NCBI GenBank assembly: GCA_016789785.1
Contig: JAEUQE010000011.1
Location: 10,468-74,467 of the forward strand
Source of the DNA: Bryobacterales bacterium
Lineage (GTDB): Bacteria > Acidobacteriota > Terriglobia > Bryobacterales > Bryobacteraceae
DNA: 64,000 nucleotides
Direction of reading: 5' to 3'
Shown here: piece by piece, positions 1 through 10,272 of the stretch
How the letters are laid out: every line of letters starts with the position of its first letter
Position numbering within the stretch: the stretch's first letter is position 1
The notes under the pieces: model-generated
Seen by the model: the letters and a program-made list of their open reading frames with translations, nothing else
Database searches by the model: none
What the model was told of the DNA's origin: nothing
Position numbers and translations under genes: made by a program

Positions 1-134
1 TGATCACCACCGGAACCCCTGCCGGCGTTGGTTTCGCCCGCAAGCCGCCTCGCCTCCTTGTGCCCGGCGATGAAGTCACCGTGGCCGTGGAAGGTCTCGG
101 CGAACTCACCAATCCGGTGGTTGCCGAAGCATAG
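1..134 (+). CDS. C-terminal end of a fumarylacetoacetate hydrolase (FAH) family protein (partial)
   Basis: Only the last 43 codons are in the window, reading from base 3 to a TAG at 132-134. They contain [10 protein letters not shown], then a proline-rich turn and [15 protein letters not shown] before a short tail. This is the characteristic end of FAH-fold enzymes such as 2-hydroxyhepta-2,4-diene-1,7-dioate isomerases and acylpyruvases. The metal site and substrate-specific residues lie upstream of the window, so the reaction cannot be named. The next gene begins 109 bases later on the same strand with its own strong ribosome binding site, so co-transcription is uncertain. Confidence 0.8.
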   Translation, partial: ITTGTPAGVGFARKPPRLLVPGDEVTVAVEGLGELTNPVVAEA

Positions 135-243
135 CTTGCAGGCCGATCAATCTTCACGAAAGTGTTCTTAACAATTCCGGGCTTCCCTTCGTTCGTATCT
201 TCCGTACAATGGTACTAGCGGAAGGAGAAAGGAGGGAGGCCTG

Positions 244-672
244 ATGCAGGCTATGCCCACTCCCACCGCACGGACTCCGGTCCTTGTGGTAACCCCCGAT
301 CCGGAAGATCTTGAGGAATTGAGAGCGATGCTCCCATCCTCGGATTGGAACCTCTATAGCGCCTTTTCGACTTCGGAAGCGCGCGACATGCTTAAGCATT
401 ACGCATACCCCATTGTGATTGCCGAGGCGGGATCCACTGGCGCCAGTTGGAAATCGATGCTCGGATACCTCTCCTCTCAACTGCAACTTCCCTCGCCGAA
501 ATTGATTGTGGCCTCAGCGTGCGCCGACGATGATCTCTGGTCGGACGTGCTCAATTGCGGCGGCTTCAACGTTCTGGCCAAACCTTATGATCCTCGTGAA
601 GTGAACTGGGTTCTGAACCAGGCCCGCGCGGAACTCGACCTCGTGCTGGAAACCGGCGCGATCGCCCGATAA
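244..672 (+). CDS. Degenerate response-regulator receiver (CheY-like) protein
   Basis: A 142-residue single-domain protein with the alternating beta/alpha pattern of a CheY receiver. The first strand is VLVVTPDPEDL, where a true receiver has a pair of acidic residues. The third strand ends in PIVIAEAG, putting Glu61 where the phospho-accepting Asp would be. The late Lys-Pro (AKPYDP) is kept. The ATG follows a purine-rich stretch (GGAGAAAGGAGGGAGG), a very strong Shine-Dalgarno region. The altered acidic pocket suggests an atypical receiver that may act without phosphorylation, or with Glu mimicking the phosphorylated state. No kinase is adjacent. Confidence 0.7.
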   Translation: MQAMPTPTARTPVLVVTPDPEDLEELRAMLPSSDWNLYSAFSTSEARDMLKHYAYPIVIAEAGSTGASWKSMLGYLSSQLQLPSPKLIVASACADDDLWSDVLNCGGFNVLAKPYDPREVNWVLNQARAELDLVLETGAIAR

Positions 673-758
673 AGTGCTACATTCGTGTTCTTGAGAGCAG
701 GCCTACGGGCCGCGCGCAGGGAACGTGTGCCTGCTCGATGATCCGCATGAGGGAATCC

Positions 759-1175
759 ATGAAAAGAATGCTTGTTGCACTCGCGTTGTCCATCTCCGCT
801 CTGTTGGCTGCTTCGCCGGAAGCCGACGTGGAAGCGGCGGAAAAAGCATGGGCGAAGGCCACCACCACCAATGACTACGCCACGCTCGAGAAAGTGATCG
901 CGCCGGAGATGGTCTACACACATTCGAACGGTGAGGCCGACTCGAAGCAGTTGTTCATCGACAATCTGAAGAACAACGTTCGCAAGTATCACGACATCGT
1001 TTACGACAAGATGTCGGTGAAGGTAGTGGGCAACACCGCGATCGTGAACGTCACCGGAATGCTGAAAGTGACAACGCGCGGAACTCGCGGGGAAGTGAAA
1101 GTCTGCTTCCTTCACGTCTTCGTGAAGCGCGGCGGCGCATGGCAGTTGCTGGCTCATCAGTCCGCGCGAATCTGA
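759..1175 (+). CDS. Secreted SnoaL/DUF4440-like (NTF2-fold) protein
   Basis: A 138-residue protein with a signal peptide (KRMLVALALSISALLAAS) followed by a compact NTF2-like domain. It begins with a helix (EAAEKAWAKATTTNDYATLEKV) and strands ending VFVKRGGAWQLLAHQS, typical of DUF4440/SnoaL-like proteins. In-frame ATGs also exist at 738 and 747. I prefer 759 because a GAGGGA stretch sits just before it and it begins directly with the basic n-region. Its TGA (1173-1175) shares its last base with the ATG of the following amidohydrolase, so the two are translationally coupled. The family includes enzymes and ligand-binding proteins, and no substrate can be assigned. Confidence 0.7.
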   Translation: MKRMLVALALSISALLAASPEADVEAAEKAWAKATTTNDYATLEKVIAPEMVYTHSNGEADSKQLFIDNLKNNVRKYHDIVYDKMSVKVVGNTAIVNVTGMLKVTTRGTRGEVKVCFLHVFVKRGGAWQLLAHQSARI

Positions 1176-2824
1176 TGCGGCTCGTTGTCCTTTCCGCCCT
1201 TCTGGTAAGCCAAGCCCTCCCGGCGCAGCTCGCCATCATCAACGGCAAGGTCTGGACCGGCGACTCGCGCAAGCCGTGGGCGGAGGCCGTGCTCATGGAT
1301 GGCGACCGCATCCGCCTGGTCGGCACGACGGCGGAAGTGCGTGCAGCCGCGCTCGGTGCGCAGACCGTGGACGCGCTGCAGCGCACCGTGATGCCAGGTT
1401 TCAACGATGCGCACATCCATTTTCTGAGCGGCTCGCTCGGGCTTTCGCAAATCGATTTGACCGGTGTCTGCTCGGTGGAAGCGATGCAGCGGTTGATAGC
1501 TGCATACGCAAGCGCCAATCCGCAAAAGAAGTGGATCACGGGCCGTGGCTGGGAGTATTACTGTTTTCCGGACAAGCTGCCTCGCAAGGAATGGATCGAC
1601 GCGGTGGTGAAGGATCGCCCCGTGTTTCTCTCCGCCTACGACGGCCACACCGGATGGGCGAATTCGAAGGCGCTCGAGATGGCCGACATCAATCGCGCCA
1701 CGAAGTTCGAGGGATTCGGCGAGATCGTGAAGGATCCTGCCACCGGGCAGCCCACCGGAAGCCTGAAAGAAGGCGCGATGAGCCTGGTGCGGAAGCATGT
1801 GCCGGCTACCACGCGGGAAGAAAAGCTTGCGGCTCTGCGTACGGGTATGAAAATGGCGGCACGGCTCGGCATCACGTCGTTTCAGAACGCCAGTGGCGAT
1901 GAGGACGAGCTATCTCTGTATGAAGAGCTTGGCCGCCAAGGCGAGATTTCGATGCGCGCGGCGATTGCCATGTCGGTGTCACCATCGGCACCGCCCGTGC
2001 GCGTCGACCAGATCGCGGCATTGCGGTCAAAGCAGCGTCATCCTTACCTGCGAGTGGGCGCGGTGAAGCTGATGATCGACGGAGTGATCGAGTCGCACAC
2101 CGCGGCCATGTTGGCGCCGTATGCCGATGATCCGAAGGCAATCGGCGAGCCCGCATGGCCGGTCCCGCAATTCAACGACGTGGTGGCGAGACTGGACGCG
2201 AAGGGCATTCAAATCTACACCCATGCCATCGGCGACCGCGGCGTGCGCCTCACTCTCGACGCCTACGAGAATGCCGCCAAGACGAACGGCAAGCGCGATT
2301 CCCGGCACCGTGTGGAGCACATCGAGACGATTCATCCTGACGATCTGCCCCGATTCGCGAAGCTTGGCGTGATGGCATCCATGGAACCGATCCACGCGGA
2401 CCCGGACACCGTGGAGGTGTGGAGTAAGGCCGTTGGTCCCGCGAGGCTGCCATTGTCTTTCGCGTGGCGCTCGCTCGAAAAGGCCGGAGCGCGGGTTGTC
2501 TTCTCAAGCGACTGGCCGGCCTCCATCAGCGTGAATCCGATTCGCGGAATCCACAACGCCGTGAACCGGCGCACGGTAGATGGGAAACCGCCGGGAGGCT
2601 GGCTTCCCGAGCAGCGGGTGAGCCTGGAGACGGCGCTCCACGGCTATACCACGCAAGCCGCCTACGCGTCGTTTGAAGAAGCCACGAAGGGCATGATTCG
2701 AGCGGGCATGCTCGCTGACGTGATCATCCTCTCCCACGACATCTTCGCCATTGATCCCGTGAAGCTGCACGAAGCTACGGTAGTTTGTACCGTTTTCAAT
2801 GGGAACGTAATCTATAGAAGATAG
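1175..2824 (+). CDS. Secreted metal-dependent amidohydrolase (YtcJ/amidohydrolase 3 type)
   Basis: A 549-residue protein starting [18 protein letters not shown], a signal peptide. The ATG overlaps the preceding TGA; a longer frame from 1139 would run inside the upstream gene. Metal-binding landmarks of the amidohydrolase superfamily are in order: NDAHIHF (HxH), [32 protein letters not shown] and FSSDWPAS (terminal Asp). Length and motif order match the YtcJ-like subgroup, which includes exoenzyme-type amidases and formamide hydrolases. The leader implies a periplasmic or secreted enzyme. The substrate is unknown. Confidence 0.85.
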   Translation: MRLVVLSALLVSQALPAQLAIINGKVWTGDSRKPWAEAVLMDGDRIRLVGTTAEVRAAALGAQTVDALQRTVMPGFNDAHIHFLSGSLGLSQIDLTGVCSVEAMQRLIAAYASANPQKKWITGRGWEYYCFPDKLPRKEWIDAVVKDRPVFLSAYDGHTGWANSKALEMADINRATKFEGFGEIVKDPATGQPTGSLKEGAMSLVRKHVPATTREEKLAALRTGMKMAARLGITSFQNASGDEDELSLYEELGRQGEISMRAAIAMSVSPSAPPVRVDQIAALRSKQRHPYLRVGAVKLMIDGVIESHTAAMLAPYADDPKAIGEPAWPVPQFNDVVARLDAKGIQIYTHAIGDRGVRLTLDAYENAAKTNGKRDSRHRVEHIETIHPDDLPRFAKLGVMASMEPIHADPDTVEVWSKAVGPARLPLSFAWRSLEKAGARVVFSSDWPASISVNPIRGIHNAVNRRTVDGKPPGGWLPEQRVSLETALHGYTTQAAYASFEEATKGMIRAGMLADVIILSHDIFAIDPVKLHEATVVCTVFNGNVIYRR

Positions 2825-2826
2825 GT

Positions 2827-5187
2827 ATGAGTTCTTCGCCCGGGGGGCCGAAGCCAAATCCGTTCCAGATCGTTTCGAACCCCAAACCCAAGCCCATCCC
2901 GCCGGACGCCGTTCTGGTGAAGGATCCCGTGTGCAACATGGACGTGTATCCGCCGAACGCCGCCGGGTCGCACCAGCACAACGGCACGACGTTCCACTTC
3001 TGCTCCACCGGTTGTGTCGCGAAGTTCAAATCCAATCCTGAGCGATATCTCGCACCGCCGAAGCCGCCCTCGGAGGCCGAGAAGAACATGGAGCACATCT
3101 GCCCCATGTGCCCTGAGGTGAGCAATCTCGGTCCTGGCGTTTGCCCGAAGTGCGGTATGGCGTTAGAGCCGAAGCTGATCACTCTGGAGGATGCCGGGAA
3201 CCCGGAGTTGGACGACATGCGCCGCCGCCTGTGGCTATCGGCCCTGTTCACGCTTCCGCTGATGTTTCTCGCGATGGGCAGCATGTCTCTGGATCATGGG
3301 CCAGGGCGTTGGATGGTGTTGCTGCAGGCAGCGCTGGCGGCGCCGGTGGTGTTGTGGTGCGGCTATCCTTTCTTCGAACGAGGCTGGAAATCGATTGCCG
3401 CGCGCAGCCCGAACATGTTCACTCTGATATCGATCGGAACCGGCACTGCGTTCGGCTATAGTCTGGTTGCCGCGCTCGCGCCGGAGTTGATTCCGCCGGC
3501 GATGCGAGAACATAACGGCCAGCCTGCGGTGTACTTCGAAGCCGCGGCAGCGATTGTGACGCTGGTGCTACTGGGCCAGGTGCTGGAACTGAAGGCTCGC
3601 GAAGGCACCAGCACCGCCATCAAGGCATTGTTGGGATTGGCGCCGAAGACCGCCCGCATGGTGATGGGGCCGGGCGTGGAAATGGATGTGCCGATCGAAA
3701 ACGTGCACCCCGGTGACGAGCTTCGCGTTCGCCCCGGAGAGCGAATCCCGGTGGACGGATCCGTCACAGAAGGCGCGAGTGCCGTGGACGAATCGATGGT
3801 TACCGGCGAGCCGGTGCCTGTCGAGAAACTGGTGGACTCAAAGGTCACCGCGGGTACGGTGAATGGCACGGGCAGCTTTCTCATGAAGGCGGAACGCGTC
3901 GGTGCGGAGACACTGCTTGCGCGCATTGTGCAGATGGTGGCCGAGGCGCAACGCAGCCGCGCTCCGATTCAGCGGCTGGCCGATCGAGTCGCGGCATGGT
4001 TCGTTCCGGGTGTTGTGCTCGCGTCCATCGCGACGTTTGTTGGCTGGGCCGTTTGGGGCCCGGAGCCGCGCCTGGTCCACGGTTTGGTGAATGCGGTCGC
4101 AGTGCTGATCATCGCGTGTCCGTGCGCGATGGGGCTGGCAACGCCGATGTCGATTATGGTCGGTACCGGGCGCGGCGCACAGGCCGGCGTGCTGGTGCGC
4201 AATGCCGAAGCGCTGGAGACACTCGCTCGCATCAATACGCTGCTGGTCGACAAGACTGGCACTCTTACGGAAGGGCGGCCTCAAGTCTCCAGGGTCGAGG
4301 CGTTGCCTGGTTTCGATCAGGACGGGTTGCTCCGTCTGGCGGCGTCGCTGGAACAGTCCAGCGAACATCCACTGGCAGCGGCAGTAATCGGGGCGGCGAG
4401 ATCGCGCGGGCTGGCTCTGTCAAAGGCGAGCATCGCTCGAACCATGCCCGGGCTCGGCGTGGTGGGCCAGGTGGACGGAAAGCAAGTGGCGCTTGGCAAT
4501 AGCCGCTTCCTCGAACAACTCAGTGTCGATGTCGGCGCGCTGACTCAGAAGTCGGAGGCGATGTGGGAAGCCGGTTGCACGGTGATCTGGGTGGCGATTG
4601 ACGGGAAGCCCGCGGGACTTCTGACCGTGGAGGATCCTATCAAGTCGACCACGCTGGCAGCCCTGCAGGCATTGCGGGAAGACGGTGTCAAGATCGTGAT
4701 GGTAAGCGGCGACCAGCGCAAGGCGGCAATGGCCGTGGCTCGAAAGCTGGGCATCCAGGGAGTGGAGGCCGAAGCGCTTCCCGCGCGCAAAGCGGAGTTG
4801 GTCGCGCGGTTCCAGGAAGAAGGCCGCATGGTGGCGATGGCTGGCGACGGCATCAATGACGCGCCGGCGCTGGCGAAGTCGCACGTCGGAATCGCGATGG
4901 GAAACGGCACCGATATCGCCATGGAGAGCGCAGCGGTCACGCTGGTCAAGGGCGATCTGCATGGGATTGTGAAGGCTCGCAAGTTGAGCAAAGCCGTCAT
5001 GAAGAACATCCGGCAGAATCTGTTCTTCGCATTCTTCTATAACTTCCTTGGCATCCCGATCGCGGCGGGTGTTCTCTATCCGGTGCTTGGTGTTCTCTTA
5101 AGCCCGATGATCGCGGCGGCGGCGATGACGTTTAGTTCTGTATCAGTGATCTCGAACGCACTTCGATTACGGCGGCTCTCGCTTTAG
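2827..5187 (+). CDS. Copper-type P1B ATPase with N-terminal YHS and heavy-metal-binding domains
   Basis: A 786-residue heavy-metal P-type ATPase. Instead of ferredoxin-like HMA domains, its N-terminus has a YHS-type domain ([10 protein letters not shown], residues 31-75) and a short cysteine module (ICPMCPEV...GVCPKCGM, about 91-111). Transmembrane helices flank the TGEPVPVEK actuator loop. CPC at 431-433 is the membrane metal site, DKTGT at 475-479 carries the phosphorylated Asp, SEHPLA is the nucleotide-binding HP motif and GDGINDAP the hinge. CPC indicates Cu(I)/Ag(I) export from the cytoplasm. The gene starts two bases after the amidohydrolase stop with a weak ribosome binding site, suggesting coupling. 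Silver or other soft metals remain possible. Confidence 0.92.
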   Translation: MSSSPGGPKPNPFQIVSNPKPKPIPPDAVLVKDPVCNMDVYPPNAAGSHQHNGTTFHFCSTGCVAKFKSNPERYLAPPKPPSEAEKNMEHICPMCPEVSNLGPGVCPKCGMALEPKLITLEDAGNPELDDMRRRLWLSALFTLPLMFLAMGSMSLDHGPGRWMVLLQAALAAPVVLWCGYPFFERGWKSIAARSPNMFTLISIGTGTAFGYSLVAALAPELIPPAMREHNGQPAVYFEAAAAIVTLVLLGQVLELKAREGTSTAIKALLGLAPKTARMVMGPGVEMDVPIENVHPGDELRVRPGERIPVDGSVTEGASAVDESMVTGEPVPVEKLVDSKVTAGTVNGTGSFLMKAERVGAETLLARIVQMVAEAQRSRAPIQRLADRVAAWFVPGVVLASIATFVGWAVWGPEPRLVHGLVNAVAVLIIACPCAMGLATPMSIMVGTGRGAQAGVLVRNAEALETLARINTLLVDKTGTLTEGRPQVSRVEALPGFDQDGLLRLAASLEQSSEHPLAAAVIGAARSRGLALSKASIARTMPGLGVVGQVDGKQVALGNSRFLEQLSVDVGALTQKSEAMWEAGCTVIWVAIDGKPAGLLTVEDPIKSTTLAALQALREDGVKIVMVSGDQRKAAMAVARKLGIQGVEAEALPARKAELVARFQEEGRMVAMAGDGINDAPALAKSHVGIAMGNGTDIAMESAAVTLVKGDLHGIVKARKLSKAVMKNIRQNLFFAFFYNFLGIPIAAGVLYPVLGVLLSPMIAAAAMTFSSVSVISNALRLRRLSL

Positions 5188-5239
5188 CCGCGCCCCCGCT
5201 CAGTTGCGGAACGTGCTTGTGCCGTTGTACAGATCACAC

Positions 5240-6595
5240 ATGCACTTCGCATCGCTTCATCGACGCTCATTCCTGCTCGGCGCCTCAGGATCCGCAGCCT
5301 TCGCGCAATCCTCTCCAATGCGCATCGCGACGTTTCAGGCAGACGTGACACCGCCTCCCGGCTCGCCGATCTATACAGGAATCGCGAAGTCCATCGTCGA
5401 TCCATTGGAGGCACGCGGCATTGTTCTGATGGGCGCTGGGAAGCCTGTGGTGATTGCAGCCGTCGATTGGTGCGAGATCCGCAACCGGTCCTACGATCTG
5501 TGGCGAGATCAACTCGCGGCCGCGGCAGGCACGACACGCGCGAGTGTGCTGCTGAGTTGCGTGCATCAGCATGATGCGCCTTACACCGACATGGAAGCGC
5601 AGCGACTTCTCGATGAAGTGAAGTCCCAGGATAAGTTGCATGATCCGGCGTTCGAGGCGCGTGCTGTCGCTAATGTCGCCGGAGCGCTTCGCAAATCCCT
5701 GTCGAACGCAACACCAGTGACGGAGATCGGAACCGGTCAGGCGCAGGTGGAGCAAGTCGCGTCGAACCGGCGATACGTCCAGCCCAACGGCAAGGTGTCC
5801 TTCGGCCGCACCAGCGCGACACGCGACGCGGCGATTCGGAATATGCCGGAAGGCCTCATCGATCCAATGCTGAAGTGCATCAGCTTCTGGAACGGCGGCC
5901 GCGCCGTTGCCGCTCTGCATTGTTACTCGACACACCCGATGAGTTACTACGGGCAAGGCGACGTGTCCGCGGATTTCGTTGGCATGGGACGTCGCAGGAT
6001 GCAGGCCGAGGCGAAGGATACGTTCCACGTCTATTTCTCGGGAGCGAGTGGCGACACCATGGCAGGCCGTTACAACGATGGGAGTCCGCAGAACAGGCCC
6101 GTGCTGGCCGATCGTATGTATCAGGGGATGCGAAACACCTTTGCATCGGCGAAGCGCGCCCCGTTGCGCGAGCTGACGGTCCGCAACGCGAAGCTCGTGT
6201 TCGAACCCCGGCGTACCAAAGGCTTCTCCGATGCGGAGATGCGCGCGTTGCTGAATGATCCGAAAACGCCAAGGCGAGCAAGGTTGGATGCGGCGCTCGG
6301 CATCAGTTGGTATCGCAGGCTGGCCCGCAAGCAGCCGGTGGATGTTCCGGCCTTACACTTGGGGCCCGCGAGCATCGTGCTGGTCCCCGCCGAAGCGTTC
6401 GTCCAATACCAATTGTGGGCACAACAACTGCGGCCATCGAATCTGGTGATGACGCTCGGTTATGGTGAGTGCGCCCCCGGCTACATCCCGACTTCGGAAG
6501 CTGTGGCCGAGGGCTATGATGATCACTACAGTTGGGTCGACTTTGCGCAATGCGAGCGTGCGTTGCGCGCCGCGCTCGCCACAGCCCTCCAATAA
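5240..6595 (+). CDS. Tat-exported neutral/alkaline ceramidase-like protein
   Basis: A 451-residue protein with a twin-arginine leader (HRRSFLLGASGSAAFAQ). The mature part starts RIATFQADVTPPPG, followed by VDWCEI, SCVHQHDAPYTD and CYSTHPMSYYG. These are hallmarks of the neutral/alkaline non-lysosomal ceramidase-like family found in many Acidobacteria and Planctomycetes, often without a proven lipid substrate. The ATG at 5240 is preferred over a TTG at 5204 because it places the Tat motif at the normal distance. It starts 52 bases after the ATPase stop. True ceramidase activity is uncertain because these genome-encoded relatives are diverse. Confidence 0.75.
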   Translation: MHFASLHRRSFLLGASGSAAFAQSSPMRIATFQADVTPPPGSPIYTGIAKSIVDPLEARGIVLMGAGKPVVIAAVDWCEIRNRSYDLWRDQLAAAAGTTRASVLLSCVHQHDAPYTDMEAQRLLDEVKSQDKLHDPAFEARAVANVAGALRKSLSNATPVTEIGTGQAQVEQVASNRRYVQPNGKVSFGRTSATRDAAIRNMPEGLIDPMLKCISFWNGGRAVAALHCYSTHPMSYYGQGDVSADFVGMGRRRMQAEAKDTFHVYFSGASGDTMAGRYNDGSPQNRPVLADRMYQGMRNTFASAKRAPLRELTVRNAKLVFEPRRTKGFSDAEMRALLNDPKTPRRARLDAALGISWYRRLARKQPVDVPALHLGPASIVLVPAEAFVQYQLWAQQLRPSNLVMTLGYGECAPGYIPTSEAVAEGYDDHYSWVDFAQCERALRAALATALQ

Positions 6596-6747
6596 GAAGA
6601 CGCTCTCGAAGACCCGTGAATGCTCCCGCCATCAACCAAGCGCGGCCTGTTGCGAGAGGAGCACGAAGATCAGCGCCCCACGGCTTGGATGGAGCAGATA
6701 GCTCAACACGTGACCGAGGTGAAACCCATGCCCGGTGCGCGGATTCG

Positions 6748-6778
6748 AAAGCTGAAAGCCGAAAGCTGAAGGCTGACC
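6748..6778. repeat. Short imperfect GCTGAAAG-type direct repeats
   Basis: Between the ceramidase-like gene and the convergent TonB receptor, several near-copies of GCTGAAAG/GCCGAAAG/GCTGAAGG lie next to each other. This looks like slipped-strand expansion. The rest of the 184-base gap holds no convincing gene or terminator. Confidence 0.5.
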
Positions 6779-6779
6779 G

Positions 6780-9700
6780 CTAGAAAAGCAGCTTCAACGC
6801 GAGATGCACCTGTCTCGGGAAACCGTTATTCGCCGTGATCGCGCCGAACAGCGTGTTCACCGGCGCCGTGTTGGGATTCGCGAAGTTCGTCCGGTTCATC
6901 GCATTCAGGAACTCGCCTCGCAACTGCGCCCGGATGCCTTCGCGAATCGGAATGTTCTTCAGCACCGAGATGTCCACCGTCTCCTGCATCGGCGCGCGCG
7001 CACCAGTGAACCGGCTGGAGAGCGTCCGGAGATTGAAGTCGAGCTGGTTTGTGGGATTGCGATCGAAGGCCTCGGTGTTGAACCAGCGGTTCAGGGTGCG
7101 GTTCTCAACCGGGATCGAAGTAACGGGTGCGATGAGGATCGAGTTGCCGAAGCCCAGTGCAGGGCCAGAGTTGCGCTGCCACACGCCTTGCAACTGCCAG
7201 TCGCCGAGTACGGCTCGCGGAACACGCGGTCCCGCCGCCAGCCATCGCTTGCCTTTGCCGAAAGGCAGTTCGTAGATACCCGAAAACGTCACGCGATGCG
7301 GGCGGTCGATATCGGAGATCACCCGCTCCGTCTGCTCATCACCCGCATTGAGGAAGCCAATCGCTTCGATGTTCTTCGACCATGTGTAGTCAAACTGAAA
7401 CTGCACTCCCGAAGCGAAGCGCTTTTCCAGCCGCGCCTGCATGCTGTTGTACCAACTGCGGCCGATCTGCTGATTGGTGGTGACACCTGTGAATTGCGGA
7501 TAGGGCCGTAGCAACTGCTGCACCTGGACGTTCACCGTGTTCAACGGAGTGCCCGGTGCGAGGCCCACGAAAGGATTGCGTACCAGTGAAGTCAACTGAT
7601 TGATGCGCGTCTGATCGCGAATGGGGCTCGTGCTGAGCCACGAGTTCGGCAACGGATTCAACTGCCGGTTTACTTCGAGACCGCGCCCTCGATTCCCTAC
7701 AAAGCTCAGGTCAAGCACGATGCCTCGCACCATGTCGCGCTGAAGACCGAAGCTGAAGCGCTGCATGTAGCCGTTCTTCGGGTCGCCCTGAAAGAAGGAA
7801 ACGCCGCGGCCCACATCCGTGCGCAGTCCTCCACTTGCGCCGGCGGGCCGGATCAAGCCGGTCGGGAACGGATTGGTCAGGGACGCCATGAAGGTCACGC
7901 CGTTATCGTTCGATGGCACCAGCGTGTTGACGATGGAGAATCCGCTTTGATTCACGGACTGGCGGTCCGAGCCGAAGGGTGTGAAGTAGACGCCATAGCC
8001 GCCACGCAGAACCGTGCGCCCATCCAGCGCATAGGAGACGCCGATGCGAGGGGCGAAGTTGTTGCGGTCCGCATTCCACAGCGCACGCGGCTGCCCATCG
8101 GCCCCGGCAAAGGTGAGGCCTCCTCGCACACGGAAATCCGCAAGAGGCAATTGCGGAATCGGCGCCTGTGCGTAGGCTGCGCGCGCCGCCGCCTCAATCG
8201 GATTCGACGTCGTGAAGTCGAAGCCGCGAACGGAACGGTTGAAGCGCTCAGTGACTGGAGAGTCGTAGTCCCAGCGCATCCCGACGTTGAGAGTAAGACG
8301 GCTGGTGACGCGCCAGTCGTCCTGCATGTACAAGCCCGTGGTGTTGGATTGCTCCGCCAGCGAGGCGTTGGTATTGAGCTGCCCGCCGGTGGGAAGTCCG
8401 AACAGGAAGCTCGCCATGCCTTGGCCAATCGGCGCGACCGGTGAGTTATCGAGTGGGCCGCGCGTCCATGCGGCAGCGAAGTTATAGCTGGGCACGCCAA
8501 AGTTGAAGTTGTAATTGTGCTCGCGATAAAGCCGGATCTCGCCGCCGAAGCGCAGCGTATGCTTACCGGCGATCTTCGTGAAGTCGGTGTTCCACGAGTG
8601 GAAGTTCGAAATGGCGTTGTTCGAAGCCGCTCCCCCAATCCCTGTATACCCGTCGATGTTGAGTTGCGGGAACTGGCGCCCCTGCGGATCAAGTTCGGCG
8701 ATTAGCCCGGGATTCAGCCCGATGGATGCGGGATCGAAGCCCTGCGAAAGCGGCACCTGCTCCTGTTGGAAATAGGAGAACCCGTAACGGAAGTTCATGA
8801 GGAACTGCGGATTGAAGACGAACACGTCGTCGAAACCCGCGCCCTTCATGCGCCGGTAGCGGTCGGTGCCAGTGGTTGGTGTGTCGAAGACCTGACCGGC
8901 GGAAAAGAGCTGGTAAGTCTGCACGTAGCGCACAAAGACTCTGTGGCGGTTCGATAAGTTGTGATCCACCTTGCCGGTATGGGAGCGGAACTCGTTGTAA
9001 CTGCGCGGCAGGCGTTGGTAGTTGTTGCGGCCGTCGGCTGTGCCCTGCGAATTGGGCGCTGGGAAGAACTCAAGCAGCCGGGTGGTGCCGCGATCAATGC
9101 GCGACTGCGGCACGATGTTCCCGGCAAGCGGCTGGCGTTGAATCCGCCCGCCCGCCACGGCGATTGCGGTGGCTGGATCGTAGATCTGGTAGGACGTTCC
9201 AAGACGAAGCAAGTCCGAGAAATCACCGCGCCGTTGCGCATCGGTGGGAACCGTGTAGAAGTTGTTTCCCCGCTCGATGCCGGGCCGGGTCAACATCTCA
9301 AAGCCGTAGATGAAGAACGTCTTGTTGCGCCCGTCATAGAGCTTCGGGATCCGCACCGGACCATTCACGTTCGCGCCGAAGCGGTTCAGGATATTGCGCG
9401 GATTCGCGTTGGCGCGGCGGTCATCGGTGACCGGCCCGGAGTAGAGTAACTGCCGCTGGAACAGGTCCATCGCGGTCAGTACCTGATTGTTGTGGAAGTG
9501 GTAGAGCGTGCCATGCAACTGATTGCCGCCCGAACGCAGAGCGACGTTCACGTTGCCGCCGGGCGCGCGTCCGACGCTGGCATCATAGGTGGCGGTCTGC
9601 ACTTTGAACTCCGCCACCATGTCGGCGGGAGGCACGTAGCTCGCATTCGTGCCCCACATCGAAGGTGCGCCGTCGATGGTGAACTCGATGTTTCCTGGGC

Positions 9701-10253
9701 GCACACCATTCACCGACAGATTCGACACAACTTCCACCGCGGGGCCAAGGCTCGGATGATTCGGCGCACCCAGGTTGATCACACCCGCCGAGAGGCGCGC
9801 AAGTGAGAACGCGTTGCCACCGGGCAATGGCAGTTCCAGCAAACGCCGCTGATCTACCACGTTGCCGATGGTCGCGGTGCCCGTCTCGACAAGCGCCGCC
9901 TGACCGCTGACGTTGATCGACTCCGTCACAGCGCCGACCTCCAACGTGATGTCGAGCGTGAGGCGCTCGCCCGCGCGCACCGCGAACGAATCGCGCGTGT
10001 AGCGCTTGAAGCCTTGCGTTTGCACCTCGATCTTGTAGATGCCAGGTTGCAGCAGCGGCAACTCATAGACACCTTCTTCCGACGATTTCGTCTCGATGCC
10101 AACACCCGTTTCCGCGCGCGTGGCCGTGATGGTCGCACCCGCGATGGAGGCGCCGGAAGGATCCGCGACGCGGCCGGAGATTCGTCCGCGCGCGTCTTGC
10201 GACAGAAGCAATGCCGCTGCCGCAACCAGGGAGCAGAGCAGTCGAATAATCAT
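6780..10253 (-). CDS. Oar-like TonB-dependent outer-membrane receptor with carboxypeptidase-regulatory domain
   Basis: A 1157-residue protein with a signal peptide (MIIRLLCSLVAAAALLLSQ), then a CarboxypepD_reg-like domain (GRISGRVADPSGASIAGATI). A plug region follows and a very long beta-barrel with aromatic-rich repeats (YTWSKNIEAIGF, RPHRVTFSGIYELPFG), ending LHLALKLLF with a terminal aromatic residue. This is the OmpA-related Oar-like architecture expanded in Acidobacteria. The ATG at 10253 is preferred over upstream codons because it opens the leader peptide. It lies 19 bases after the iolB-like stop on the same strand, suggesting a shared transcript and import of a carbohydrate or related ligand. 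Ligand unknown. Confidence 0.9.
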   Translation of the reverse strand: MIIRLLCSLVAAAALLLSQDARGRISGRVADPSGASIAGATITATRAETGVGIETKSSEEGVYELPLLQPGIYKIEVQTQGFKRYTRDSFAVRAGERLTLDITLEVGAVTESINVSGQAALVETGTATIGNVVDQRRLLELPLPGGNAFSLARLSAGVINLGAPNHPSLGPAVEVVSNLSVNGVRPGNIEFTIDGAPSMWGTNASYVPPADMVAEFKVQTATYDASVGRAPGGNVNVALRSGGNQLHGTLYHFHNNQVLTAMDLFQRQLLYSGPVTDDRRANANPRNILNRFGANVNGPVRIPKLYDGRNKTFFIYGFEMLTRPGIERGNNFYTVPTDAQRRGDFSDLLRLGTSYQIYDPATAIAVAGGRIQRQPLAGNIVPQSRIDRGTTRLLEFFPAPNSQGTADGRNNYQRLPRSYNEFRSHTGKVDHNLSNRHRVFVRYVQTYQLFSAGQVFDTPTTGTDRYRRMKGAGFDDVFVFNPQFLMNFRYGFSYFQQEQVPLSQGFDPASIGLNPGLIAELDPQGRQFPQLNIDGYTGIGGAASNNAISNFHSWNTDFTKIAGKHTLRFGGEIRLYREHNYNFNFGVPSYNFAAAWTRGPLDNSPVAPIGQGMASFLFGLPTGGQLNTNASLAEQSNTTGLYMQDDWRVTSRLTLNVGMRWDYDSPVTERFNRSVRGFDFTTSNPIEAAARAAYAQAPIPQLPLADFRVRGGLTFAGADGQPRALWNADRNNFAPRIGVSYALDGRTVLRGGYGVYFTPFGSDRQSVNQSGFSIVNTLVPSNDNGVTFMASLTNPFPTGLIRPAGASGGLRTDVGRGVSFFQGDPKNGYMQRFSFGLQRDMVRGIVLDLSFVGNRGRGLEVNRQLNPLPNSWLSTSPIRDQTRINQLTSLVRNPFVGLAPGTPLNTVNVQVQQLLRPYPQFTGVTTNQQIGRSWYNSMQARLEKRFASGVQFQFDYTWSKNIEAIGFLNAGDEQTERVISDIDRPHRVTFSGIYELPFGKGKRWLAAGPRVPRAVLGDWQLQGVWQRNSGPALGFGNSILIAPVTSIPVENRTLNRWFNTEAFDRNPTNQLDFNLRTLSSRFTGARAPMQETVDISVLKNIPIREGIRAQLRGEFLNAMNRTNFANPNTAPVNTLFGAITANNGFPRQVHLALKLLF

Positions 10254-10272
10254 GATTCGCCTCAATTTGTGA

